Shown: positions 27,532 through 36,397 of the stretch, in pieces
Position numbering within the stretch: the stretch's first letter is position 1
Layout: each line of letters starts with the position of its first letter
From: Saprospiraceae bacterium UBA6168
GTDB lineage: Bacteria; Bacteroidota; Bacteroidia; Chitinophagales; Saprospiraceae
DNA length: 64,000 bases
Direction: 5' to 3'
Assembly (NCBI GenBank): GCA_002435785.1
Contig: DIUC01000024.1
Location: 1 to 64,000 of the forward strand
Notes under the pieces: model-generated
Databases searched by the model: none
Seen by the model: only the letters and a program-made list of their open reading frames with translations
What the model was told of the DNA's origin: nothing
Made by a program: the position numbers and the translations under genes

Positions 27532-27591
27532 CAGTTCCAAATTGCCTCCAAATAGTCTTACTTTTGGCTGCGATTTTTCAACAAAGACTCC

Positions 27592-30500
27592 ATGCGGCAA
27601 TTCACCATCCTACTTGTAGTAATATCACTTTGTGCTTCCTGTAAACCAAAGAAAGTCGAATCGGCGTTGTTTGGGCAAGTACCCGCCTCGGAATCAGGCG
27701 TCCATTTTATCAATAAGGTGGAGAATACTGAAAAACTCAATATCTTCAACTATCGCAACTTCTACAATGGCGGTGGCGTCGCCCTCGGCGACATCAACAA
27801 CGACGGCCTCCCCGACATCTTCCTCACCGCCAACATGGGCGACAACAAGCTCTACCTCAACAAGGGGAACTTCCAATTTGAGGACATCACCGAAAAAGCT
27901 GGCTTGAAAGGCTCCAAAGCTTGGAGCACGGGCGTGGTCATGGTGGACCTAAACGCAGACGGGTGGCTCGACATCTACGTGTGCAATGCGGGCTATTTTG
28001 AGGGGGACGACCATGCAAACGAGTTGTTCATCAACAACCAAAATTTGACTTTCACGGAAAAGGCCGCCGACTATCAACTTAACGAAAAAGGCTACACCAC
28101 CCACGCCGCCTTCTTCGATTACGACCTTGACGGCGACCTCGACTGCTACATACTCAATAACAGTTTCATGCCCGTCAACACCCTCAACTACGCCAACAAC
28201 CGGGAGCTGTACGCGGAGGATTGGCCCGTGAAGGACTTCCTGAAAGGCGGTGGCGACAAACTGCTCCGCAATAATGGCGGCAAGTTCACGGATGTTTCAA
28301 AAGAAGCTGGCATTTTTGGTTCACTCATCGGCTTCGGTCTCGGCGTCACCGTCGGCGATGTGAACGGCGACCATTGGCCCGACCTTTACATTTCCAATGA
28401 CTTCTACGAGCGGGATTATCTCTACATCAACCAAAAAAACGGAACCTTCAAGGAGGAAATCGAGGACTGGGTGGAGCACCTCAGCCTCGCATCCATGGGC
28501 GCCGATATGGCCGACATCAACAACGATGGGTTCCCTGAAATCTTCACCACCGAAATGCTCCCAAGCGATGAAACCCGCCTGAAATCACTCACCCTTTTTG
28601 AAAACTACAACGTCTATCAACTCAAACAAGAACGGGGCTTCTACCACCAGTACATGCAGAACTGCCTCCACCTGAACAACCGGGACAAGACCTTCAGCGA
28701 GATAGCCCATTTCGCTGGTGTGGCCGCATCAGATTGGAGCTGGGGCGCATTGATGTTCGACATGGACAACGACGGATACCGGGACATCTACGTTTGCAAC
28801 GGCATCTACCAAGACGTGATTGACCAGGATTTCATGGACTTTTTTGCAAATGACTTGATGCAAAAAATGGCCCTCACGGGCAAAAAAGAGGAGCTTGGCA
28901 AAGTCACCGAAAAAATGCCCTCTGTGCCGATCGCCAACAAGACCTTCCGCAACCAGGGCGATTTAACCTTCGAAGATGTCGGTGAAAATTGGGGATTGGA
29001 CACCAAGACCTTCTCCAATGGCGCTGCCTACGCCGACCTCGACAACGACGGCGACCTTGATTTGGTCGTCAACAACGTGAACCAGGAGGCGCTCATTTAC
29101 CGAAACCATTCCTCCGAAAACTTGAAAAACCACCACCTTACCGTCCAGCTAAAAGGCAAAGGACAGAACACTTTCGCCGTCGGCGCAATGGTGAACCTGC
29201 ACCGGGGAAGCGAGCAAATCAGCTTACAACTCATCCCGTCCAGGGGCTTCCAATCCTCCGTGGACTACAAAATGGTGTTCGGACTTGGCCAGTCGGCTAT
29301 CATTGACTCCTTGGTGGTCATCTGGCCCGACCGTACCAAGTCGGTGCTGCTGTCCCCACCTGCCGACACTGCGCTTGTGTTGGATTGGGCTGGCGCAAAT
29401 GCAACGCTGGCGGGCAATCCCTATGATTTGTTGCCAAAAGGAGATAAGCTGCTGGAGGAAGCTCCGAGCAATTTTGCGAAGCACAAAGAAGACCTCTATA
29501 TTGATTTTTACAATGAAGGCTTGAGTTTCAGGATGTTGTCGAGGGAAGGCCCACGTGGTGCCGTTGCCGACGTAAACGGCGATGGCCGTGACGACATTTT
29601 CATTGGTGGGGCAAAGGGACAGGCAGGACAGCTTTACATTCAGGATGCCGATGGTGGCTTCAAAGTGTCCCTGCAAACTACTTTTGCCAGCGATGCCAAC
29701 TTTGAGGATACCGCAGCCTTGTTCTTTGATGCCGATGGCGACGGCGACCAAGACCTTTTCGTGGGAAGTGGCGGCAATGAACTGCCGCCAAACCACCGGT
29801 TTCTTGCCGACCGGCTGTATTTCAATGACGGCAAAGGCAATTTTATGCTCAACGAACGGGCGCTCTCGCAAATCGGTATGAACACCGCAGTGGCCGTACC
29901 GCTCGATTTTGATGGCGATGGTGACCTCGACCTGTTCGTGGGGAGCCGCAGCGTTCCCGGAGTGTACGGTACGCCGCCGAGGCATTATTTGTATGAAAAC
30001 GATGGTAAAGGGACGTTCCGGGACGTGGCGAAAATAGTATGCCCCGACCTGCTGCGCTTGGGCATGGTCAGCGATGCCACGCTCGCCAACCTCGTAGGCG
30101 ATGCCACTCCCGACCTTGTTATCGTGGGCGAATGGCGCAACCCATTGATTTTTGAGGTGAAAAACGGCCTGCGTTTGACCAAAACCAACCTTAGCGACTA
30201 CGATGGCTGGTGGTACGCCGTGAAAGCTGCCGACCTTGACGGTGACGGCGACCTCGACCTTGTGCTGGGCAACCGGGGCGAGAACTTTTACTTCACCGCC
30301 TCCAAGGATGCGCCCGCAAAGCTCTGGGTGGGCGATTTTGATTCAAATGGGATGAAGGAGAAAATAATGACCCGCAGCATTGGCGGTAAGGACATGCCAA
30401 TCCCGATGAAAAAGGAGCTTACTTCACAGTTGCCGGGCCTCAAAAAAGAGAACCTCCGGCATTCGGAATATGCCAAAAAGTCTATCCAGGAGTTGATACC

Positions 30501-30924
30501 CGCAGATGCGCTAAAAAGAGCAGACATGATGGAGGCCAACTATTTCAGGTCAGCAGTGGCCATGAACGATGGCAAGGGCAATTTTGAGGTGGTGCCCCTG
30601 CCCAAAGAGGTGCAGTTCTCGTCCGTCCATGCTATCTGGTGTGGCGACCTCAATGCCGACGGCCAGTTGGATTTGTTATTGGGTGGCAACGATGCAGGGT
30701 TCACCCCGCAATTTTCCAAGTTGGACGCCAGTTTCGGGCATGTGCTGTTGAACCTGGGCGGCGGCAATTTCGAGCGGGTTGAAAACCGGGAATCGGGCTT
30801 TGTTGTGAGAGGGGATGTGAAGCAGGTGTTGGAAGTGACAACGGTTGGTGGGCCACGCCTCTTGGTATTAGTGAATGATAGGATGCCCAGGTTGTTTGAT
30901 TTTTTGAAAATGAGGAAGTTATAG
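27592..30924 (+). CDS. FG-GAP/VCBS-repeat lipoprotein with ASPIC/UnbV domain (CRTAC1-like)
   Basis: 1110 residues. Lipoprotein signal with Cys in LCASCKPK (about residues 15-18). Two sets of FG-GAP/VCBS propeller repeats carrying calcium-type DxNxDGxxD or DxDxDGDxD motifs (DINNDGLPDIF, DLDNDGDLDLV, DVNGDGRDDIF, DFDGDGDLDLF) flank a central ASPIC/UnbV domain at about 505-600. Bacteroidota CRTAC1-like proteins commonly accompany SusC/SusD and are thought to bind polysaccharide or proteins at the surface; no enzymatic residue is known. A tandem paralogue follows after 103 nt. Start ATG 27592. Confidence 0.92.
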   Translation: MRQFTILLVVISLCASCKPKKVESALFGQVPASESGVHFINKVENTEKLNIFNYRNFYNGGGVALGDINNDGLPDIFLTANMGDNKLYLNKGNFQFEDITEKAGLKGSKAWSTGVVMVDLNADGWLDIYVCNAGYFEGDDHANELFINNQNLTFTEKAADYQLNEKGYTTHAAFFDYDLDGDLDCYILNNSFMPVNTLNYANNRELYAEDWPVKDFLKGGGDKLLRNNGGKFTDVSKEAGIFGSLIGFGLGVTVGDVNGDHWPDLYISNDFYERDYLYINQKNGTFKEEIEDWVEHLSLASMGADMADINNDGFPEIFTTEMLPSDETRLKSLTLFENYNVYQLKQERGFYHQYMQNCLHLNNRDKTFSEIAHFAGVAASDWSWGALMFDMDNDGYRDIYVCNGIYQDVIDQDFMDFFANDLMQKMALTGKKEELGKVTEKMPSVPIANKTFRNQGDLTFEDVGENWGLDTKTFSNGAAYADLDNDGDLDLVVNNVNQEALIYRNHSSENLKNHHLTVQLKGKGQNTFAVGAMVNLHRGSEQISLQLIPSRGFQSSVDYKMVFGLGQSAIIDSLVVIWPDRTKSVLLSPPADTALVLDWAGANATLAGNPYDLLPKGDKLLEEAPSNFAKHKEDLYIDFYNEGLSFRMLSREGPRGAVADVNGDGRDDIFIGGAKGQAGQLYIQDADGGFKVSLQTTFASDANFEDTAALFFDADGDGDQDLFVGSGGNELPPNHRFLADRLYFNDGKGNFMLNERALSQIGMNTAVAVPLDFDGDGDLDLFVGSRSVPGVYGTPPRHYLYENDGKGTFRDVAKIVCPDLLRLGMVSDATLANLVGDATPDLVIVGEWRNPLIFEVKNGLRLTKTNLSDYDGWWYAVKAADLDGDGDLDLVLGNRGENFYFTASKDAPAKLWVGDFDSNGMKEKIMTRSIGGKDMPIPMKKELTSQLPGLKKENLRHSEYAKKSIQELIPADALKRADMMEANYFRSAVAMNDGKGNFEVVPLPKEVQFSSVHAIWCGDLNADGQLDLLLGGNDAGFTPQFSKLDASFGHVLLNLGGGNFERVENRESGFVVRGDVKQVLEVTTVGGPRLLVLVNDRMPRLFDFLKMRKL

Positions 30925-31027
30925 TGTTGCTTTTTCCTCAAAATCTTGGATGTAAGGACAAATTGTCACGGTTAATTTCTCAAATCGGAAGGTCTAAACA
31001 GCTTCGTTAAATTGAACAAAAACAAAC

Positions 31028-34000
31028 ATGAGGAATAGGATATTTTTTGCAGCAATGGTATTGGTCGGTGTGTTCGCCTGCCAATCGGGCGGTGTTAAAG
31101 AGGAACAATTCAGGCTGCTCCGCAAATCGGAAACCGGCCTCAACTTTGAAAACACGCCCATCCAAAATGGCGAGTTCAACGTGCTAAAGTACATGTACTT
31201 CTTCAACGGTGGCGGCGTGGCGGCTGGCGACTTCAATAATGATGGCCTTATTGACCTTTTCTTCACTGCCAACCAAGCCCAGAACAGGCTCTTCCTCAAT
31301 AAGGGAAACCTAAAGTTTGAGGACGTGACCGAGAAAGCGGGCCTCATCGAAAACCTCGGCAATCCCAAATGGCATACTGGCGCCTCCGTGGTGGACATCA
31401 ACAACGACGGGATGCTGGATATCTACGTGAATGGGGTAGGGGACTATCAAAACGTAAAAGGGCAAAACGAACTCTGGGTTTGCCAAAAAATCGAAAACGG
31501 AATACCGGTGTTTGAGAACCTCGCCGTTCGCTATGGGCTTGATTTTCAGGTATTTGGCACACAAGCCACCTTCTTCGACTACGACCTCGATGGCGACCTC
31601 GACATGTTCCAGCTCAACCACTCCCTCCACCAAAACGGCACATTTGGGCAGCGAAAAACCTTTGTGGGAACCCAGCATCCACAGTCAGGGGACAAGCTGT
31701 TGAGGAATGATGGCGACAAATTCACGGAAGTGACAATGGAGGCTGGCATAAACAGCACGGTCATCGGCTATGGCCTCGGCGTGGTGACTGGCGATGTCAA
31801 CAACGATGGCTGGCCAGACATTTACATCGGCAACGATTTTCATGAGAACGACTACCTCTACATCAACCAACAAAATGGAACGTTCAAGGAAGTGCTGACC
31901 GAGTCCATGCAGCATACCAGCCGCTTTTCGATGGGCGTTGACTGTGGCGACCTGAACAATGACGGATGGGGCGAAATCATCTCGCTCGACATGATGCCCG
32001 AAGACCCCTTCATCTTGCGCAGTTCGCTGGGCGAGGACGGGTTCGCCACCTTTCAGTTCAAGCTCGGCTATGGCTACAACGAGCAGTTCTCCCACAACTC
32101 CCTCCAACTGAACCTCGGCCTGCCCAATCACCAATCAACAACCACCAATCCCCAAGCCCCCAAATTCAGCGAAATCTCCCGCTATGCAGGCATTCATGCC
32201 ACCGACTGGTCTTGGACTTCCCTGTTTATGGACTTTGACCACGATGGCAAAAAAGACCTGTTCATCAGCAACGGAATCCCTCGCCGCATGAACGATATTG
32301 ACTACGCCAACTTCATGACGAGCGATACCAAAAACGAGAAATGGAAATATGTGGACAGCCTTGAATCGCCCGACCTGAAGGTAGTGGAACGCATGCCCCA
32401 AATCAAATTGACCAACAAGTTTTTCCGCAACCTCACACCAAGTGAGCGAGGGAGTGGCGTGAAATTCGAGGACATCGGAGGCCGGGTTTCAGGCAGCCAA
32501 CCGAGCTATTCCAATGGTGCCATCTATGCCGACCTCGACAACGACGGCGACCTCGACATCGTGACCAACAACATCGAGGACGAGCCTTTTGTCTATCAGA
32601 ACATGACCGTGGAGCGCAACCTGCCGAATCACAACTATCTGAAAATCAACCTAAAAGGCTCGCCCAAGAATCTGAACGCCATCGGTGCGAGGGCCGTGGT
32701 TTTCAAAAAAGAAGGTGAAAAAATTGTGTACGAAAACTATCCCGTTCGTGGCTACCAGTCCAGCATGATTGGACCACTTCACCTTGGCCTCGGTGATACC
32801 ACGGGCGTGGATTCCGTGCTGGTCATCTGGCCCGACCGGAGTTACCAGCGGTTGTCGGTCGTGCGCTACAACACGACAACTGAGGTGGCCTGGAAACCTG
32901 GCTTGCCGCTGTTTCCCTATGACCAGTTCAGGGCAAAAATTCCGCCCCCAGATTATTTTGAGGATGTGACCGCAGCACTTGGCCTCACCTTCCAGCACAA
33001 GGAAAACCCCTTTGTGGAGTTCAACCGGGAGGGGCTGATACCGCACATGGTATCGGCGGAGGGGCCTGCACTGGCGGTCGGTGATGTGAATGGGGACGGG
33101 CTGGACGACGTGTTCTTTGGCTCCGCAAAACGGGAGCGCAGTGCGCTCTACCTTCAAACCAAGCAAGGAAAATTTGAGCTGCGAACCCCCGCCGCCATCA
33201 TTGCCGATAGCCTATTCGAGGATGTGGACGCCACGTTCGCCGACCTTGATGCGGATGGCCACCTCGACCTCATAATTGCCGCAGGCGGCAATGAGTACCG
33301 TGGCACAGAGGAGGCCATGAAGCAGCGGTGGTACAAAAATGATGGCAAAGGAAATTTCCAACGCATTGATTTTCAGGAGGTTTATATGACTGCCGCCTGC
33401 GTGTCCGTTGGCGATTTCAACCAAGACGGCCTGCCCGATGTGTTCTTCGGCGCTCGTGCCTTGCCGTGGAACTATGGGCTGACACCGACTTCTGTTTTGC
33501 TGCGCAACAAAGGTCAAGGCCAGTTTGAAAATGCCACCGAAAGCATGGCCGAGGGGCTATCAAAAATCGGTTTGGTAAAAGGTGCGGCTTGGGCCGATGT
33601 GGACGGCAACGGCCAACTGGACTTGGTGTTGGCGATGGAGTGGGGCCCAATCACCATTTTTTACAACGATGGGAAAACACTGCGCCAATCCGCAATCCGC
33701 AATCCGCAATCCGCAATCGCATCCGGTTGGTGGAACTTCGCCCTTCCCCACGATTTCGACGGCGACGGCGACATGGACATCCTTGCTGGGAACACGGGCC
33801 TCAACGGGCGCTTTCACCCTACCTTGGAGCATCCCGTCCGCATGTACGTGGCCGACTTTGACGAAAACGAACAGGTGGAGCAACTACTGACTTTTTACCT
33901 TGGGGGTAAGGAAACCCCATTTGCCACCCATGCTGAGTTCATCAAGCAAATGCCCTCTTTGAAAAAGAAATTCTTGTATGCCAAGGATTTTGCGAGAGCA

Positions 34001-34435
34001 AGCGCAGCCGACCTCGTTGGTGCGGACAACCTCGCAGGAGCGGTAAAATTGGAGGCAAACGAGTTCGCCAGCATGTACTTTGAAAATCTTGGCGGCGGGA
34101 AATTCAAGGCACACCCCTTGCCGGACGAACTGCAACTTTCGACGCTCAATGCCGCTCAACTCGCCGACCTAAACAGCGATGGTAGGATGGAGGTGTTGTT
34201 AGGTGGTAACTTCTTTGCGTCCAATATTGAAATGGGACGTTACGATGCCAGCTATGGCAATGTACTTTCATTTTCCAAGGATGGTAAAATGACCGTATCA
34301 CCGCTCGGCAACTTGCGGATGGACGGGGAAGTGCGGCGAATCCGGGCATTGAGGCTTAAGACTGGCCAAGGTGTTGTTTTTGTGAGGAACAATGGGGCGG
34401 CGGTGGTGTTGGAGCGGGTAAATCCAGACCAATGA
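31028..34435 (+). CDS. second FG-GAP/VCBS-repeat lipoprotein with ASPIC/UnbV domain, paralogue of the preceding gene
   Basis: 1135 residues, same architecture as its neighbour: lipoprotein signal (VGVFACQSGG, Cys about residue 18), N-terminal propeller repeats (DFNNDGLIDLF, DINNDGMLDIY, DLDNDGDLDIV), ASPIC/UnbV segment around 520-630, second propeller (DVNGDGLDDVF, DFDGDGDMDIL). Overall alignable with the first copy, so the pair arose by tandem duplication followed by strong divergence. Two loops contain low-complexity residues encoded by heptanucleotide repeats (32125-32159, 33686-33719) that the paralogue lacks. Likely an outer-membrane surface binding protein; ligand unknown. Confidence 0.92.
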   Translation: MRNRIFFAAMVLVGVFACQSGGVKEEQFRLLRKSETGLNFENTPIQNGEFNVLKYMYFFNGGGVAAGDFNNDGLIDLFFTANQAQNRLFLNKGNLKFEDVTEKAGLIENLGNPKWHTGASVVDINNDGMLDIYVNGVGDYQNVKGQNELWVCQKIENGIPVFENLAVRYGLDFQVFGTQATFFDYDLDGDLDMFQLNHSLHQNGTFGQRKTFVGTQHPQSGDKLLRNDGDKFTEVTMEAGINSTVIGYGLGVVTGDVNNDGWPDIYIGNDFHENDYLYINQQNGTFKEVLTESMQHTSRFSMGVDCGDLNNDGWGEIISLDMMPEDPFILRSSLGEDGFATFQFKLGYGYNEQFSHNSLQLNLGLPNHQSTTTNPQAPKFSEISRYAGIHATDWSWTSLFMDFDHDGKKDLFISNGIPRRMNDIDYANFMTSDTKNEKWKYVDSLESPDLKVVERMPQIKLTNKFFRNLTPSERGSGVKFEDIGGRVSGSQPSYSNGAIYADLDNDGDLDIVTNNIEDEPFVYQNMTVERNLPNHNYLKINLKGSPKNLNAIGARAVVFKKEGEKIVYENYPVRGYQSSMIGPLHLGLGDTTGVDSVLVIWPDRSYQRLSVVRYNTTTEVAWKPGLPLFPYDQFRAKIPPPDYFEDVTAALGLTFQHKENPFVEFNREGLIPHMVSAEGPALAVGDVNGDGLDDVFFGSAKRERSALYLQTKQGKFELRTPAAIIADSLFEDVDATFADLDADGHLDLIIAAGGNEYRGTEEAMKQRWYKNDGKGNFQRIDFQEVYMTAACVSVGDFNQDGLPDVFFGARALPWNYGLTPTSVLLRNKGQGQFENATESMAEGLSKIGLVKGAAWADVDGNGQLDLVLAMEWGPITIFYNDGKTLRQSAIRNPQSAIASGWWNFALPHDFDGDGDMDILAGNTGLNGRFHPTLEHPVRMYVADFDENEQVEQLLTFYLGGKETPFATHAEFIKQMPSLKKKFLYAKDFARASAADLVGADNLAGAVKLEANEFASMYFENLGGGKFKAHPLPDELQLSTLNAAQLADLNSDGRMEVLLGGNFFASNIEMGRYDASYGNVLSFSKDGKMTVSPLGNLRMDGEVRRIRALRLKTGQGVVFVRNNGAAVVLERVNPDQ
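32125..32159 (+). repeat. five imperfect CAATCNN heptamers inside coding sequence
   Basis: Units CAATCAC, CAATCAA, CAACCAC, CAATCCC, CAAGCCC encode a PNHQSTTTNPQAP stretch absent from the paralogue upstream. The first two units are identical to 1938-1951. A net gain of a single unit would shift the reading frame. Confidence 0.75.
33686..33719 (+). repeat. four exact CAATCCG heptamers inside coding sequence
   Basis: Four perfect copies of CAATCCG (33686-33713) plus a partial fifth, encoding RQSAIRNPQSAIASG in place of a short loop in the paralogue. Seven is not a multiple of three, so copy-number slippage would truncate the protein at about residue 895. Confidence 0.8.
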
Positions 34436-34461
34436 AGTCGGTACTTTTGCCGAAACCATTT

Positions 34462-34492
34462 TTTGAAAAAGACAGCTTTTACTTTATTTTTG
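34462..34492 (+). promoter_or_regulatory. predicted Bacteroidota promoter of the Uma2 gene
   Basis: TTTG (34462-34465) - 19 nt - TATTTTTG (34485-34492), an exact match to TTTG ... TAnnTTTG. The ATG is only about 10 nt beyond the expected transcription start, so the mRNA would have a very short leader. A second TAnnTTTG-like box (TACTTTTG, 34442-34449) has no -33 partner. Confidence 0.55.
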
Positions 34493-34508
34493 TAAAAAAA
34501 TAACCGTC

Positions 34509-35093
34509 ATGTCAACATCAATTGCACAAGTCGAACCGAAACCAAAAACCCCTGCCCGCCAGCCGAAGCAGATTTCGTTAAAGGAGTTTTTGCGAAACTA
34601 CTCCGATAAGGAGGATGGGTACAAGTACGAATTGAATAATGGAACAATTGAAAAAACAAAGACGATGAACCAGCAACAACTATTTTTGATAGGCATCTTA
34701 AATCGGCTATTTATAAAAACAGAGACTTTTAAAAAAGGTGGAGTTTTTGCGCCAGAAGGGGATATGAATACCTCATCCCAACAACTGAGAAGGCCTGATT
34801 TGGCAATATATACCTCAGAGCAAGTAAAGGATATGCGAGCTGGGAATAACCAAGTCGCAATCTGGCTAGCAGAAGTCATCTCCCCAACCGACAACGCAGA
34901 CAAAATCAATGAAAAGCTCGAAGAATATTTCCATGCTGGGGTGCAGTGCGTCTGGCATATTTACCCTGCTTCTAACCAAGTTTATGTCTATACCGCTCCC
35001 GATAAAGTAACCATCTGCCGGGGCGAGACCTTGTGCAGCGGTGCGCCCGCACTGCCCGATTTTGAAATCAGCGCCACAGATTTGTTTGCCTGA
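34509..35093 (+). CDS. Uma2-family (DUF820) PD-(D/E)XK nuclease-like protein
   Basis: 194 residues. Residues about 40-190 carry the Uma2 restriction-endonuclease-like fold: YELNNGTIEK (first acidic residue), RRPDLAIY (catalytic Asp about 98) and VAIWLAEVISP (the E-x-x motif about 120), then the conserved KLEEYFHAGVQCVWHIYP. The family is very abundant in cyanobacteria and present in Bacteroidota; biological role unclear, often linked to mobile or defence contexts. Own strong promoter, no toxin or transposase nearby. Confidence 0.85.
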   Translation: MSTSIAQVEPKPKTPARQPKQISLKEFLRNYSDKEDGYKYELNNGTIEKTKTMNQQQLFLIGILNRLFIKTETFKKGGVFAPEGDMNTSSQQLRRPDLAIYTSEQVKDMRAGNNQVAIWLAEVISPTDNADKINEKLEEYFHAGVQCVWHIYPASNQVYVYTAPDKVTICRGETLCSGAPALPDFEISATDLFA

Positions 35094-35239
35094 TTTCGCT
35101 CCTGCCCGAATGGATTCCCATAAGTTGAAAACACCCAACCAAAAGTCACTCGCCGCATTATTTCCCAAGGGATTTACTGTTTTACTTGGCTACATTTGCT
35201 ATCCAATTCAGCACCAACAAGCTAACGCAATACCAACGA

Positions 35240-36397
35240 ATGAAAAAGGCTTCCGTCCTGCTCACCGTATCTATTTTAACACTGGTTTTCACCGCAATTA
35301 TGTGCCGGAATAACCATGAGCCGCAAGCGCATCCAGGCTGTAATTTCTACTACTGGAAAACGAGACCCGAATTCACCAAGGAGGACAAGGCACTGGCCGA
35401 TTCGCTTGGCATGAAGCGCCTTTACATGCGCTATTTTGACGTGGACTGGAGCCCAACGCTGGAGATGCCGGTACCGATAGGGCCTGCCGATTTTGGGGAA
35501 GATTTCAGGAATTACGATACTAATGAACCCCTGCGGCTTGTTGATTATCAAGTGGTTCCCACCATATTTATCCTGAACAGGGTTTTCGAGAAAGACTTCA
35601 ATCCCGATTCCTTAGCTGCCAAGATTTCCAAAAAGATTTTGGAGAAAAATCAAATGCTATCCTTCGGACTCAGAACTTGGAGCAGGGACTATGCAAACGC
35701 AGAAACCAGCGTGGATTGGGAGCAGCCCGATAGCCTACAGCCCGAATACCAGTTTCGGCAGCGCATCACCGAAATCCAGCTTGACTGCGACTGGACCAAT
35801 TCGACCCGTGACCGTTACTTCCAGTTCTTGAAGGCCATGAAAAAAGCCAACCCCGGCATGACAATCTCCTGCACCGTGCGGCTCCACCAGTTCCGGGATG
35901 GGGAGAAGGCAGGGATACCGCCCGTTGACCGGGGAACCTTGATGTGTTACAACGTCGCCCCGCCCAAAGACCAGAACGTGAAAGATGCCATCTTTGACCA
36001 AGACTTGGTGCTGGGCTACCTCAAGAACGGCGACTACCCGCTCCCGCTCGAAGCTGCATTGCCGCTTTTCAGTTGGGGCGCCTTGTTCCATGAAAACCAG
36101 TTCAAAGGGCTGGCAAGTGGCCTCTCGGAATCCGATGTAAAGGGAAACCCACTGTTTTCGCCCGTTTCCGAAGGCAAGTACCGCTTCATGCAGGACACTG
36201 TTTTTGCGGAAGTGTATATGCGGGAAGGCGATATGGTGCGCTTGGACGAGCCTTCGCCAGCAGAAATAGGCAAAATCGTTGAACGCCTGGCGCAAATAAA
36301 GGCCGTGAAAAACATATCATTTTTTGACTGGAATCCTTCCAAAATCCGTGAATACCATGTGGACGAAATTTGCAAAAAGTTTGAGGCTGCTCGTTAG
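35240..36397 (+). CDS. uncharacterised lipoprotein, possible TIM-barrel-like fold
   Basis: 385 residues from ATG 35240, chosen for the lipoprotein-like signal ASVLLTVSILTLVFTAIMCRN; 18 upstream in-frame codons lack such a feature. The mature protein has FYYWKTRPEFTKEDKALADSLGMKRLYMRYFDVDW near the start (in two parts) and an IQLDCDWTNSTRDRYFQFL segment mid-way that looks like a barrel strand with acidic residues, followed by MTISCTVRL. This suggests a glycosidase-like TIM barrel (possibly DUF3142-like), but no catalytic pair is certain. Its last 41 nt overlap the next gene, so the two are translationally coupled. Confidence 0.6.
   Translation: MKKASVLLTVSILTLVFTAIMCRNNHEPQAHPGCNFYYWKTRPEFTKEDKALADSLGMKRLYMRYFDVDWSPTLEMPVPIGPADFGEDFRNYDTNEPLRLVDYQVVPTIFILNRVFEKDFNPDSLAAKISKKILEKNQMLSFGLRTWSRDYANAETSVDWEQPDSLQPEYQFRQRITEIQLDCDWTNSTRDRYFQFLKAMKKANPGMTISCTVRLHQFRDGEKAGIPPVDRGTLMCYNVAPPKDQNVKDAIFDQDLVLGYLKNGDYPLPLEAALPLFSWGALFHENQFKGLASGLSESDVKGNPLFSPVSEGKYRFMQDTVFAEVYMREGDMVRLDEPSPAEIGKIVERLAQIKAVKNISFFDWNPSKIREYHVDEICKKFEAAR

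Noticed and set aside
29224..29985. 253-codon minus-strand frame opposite the first FG-GAP gene
   Set aside because: Antisense to repetitive Asp/Gly-rich codons; composition (Val/His-rich) is what such antisense frames give.
34509..35093. Uma2 gene as part of a restriction or toxin-antitoxin system
   Set aside because: No methylase, specificity subunit, antitoxin or transposase is adjacent; only a stand-alone gene with its own promoter is seen.
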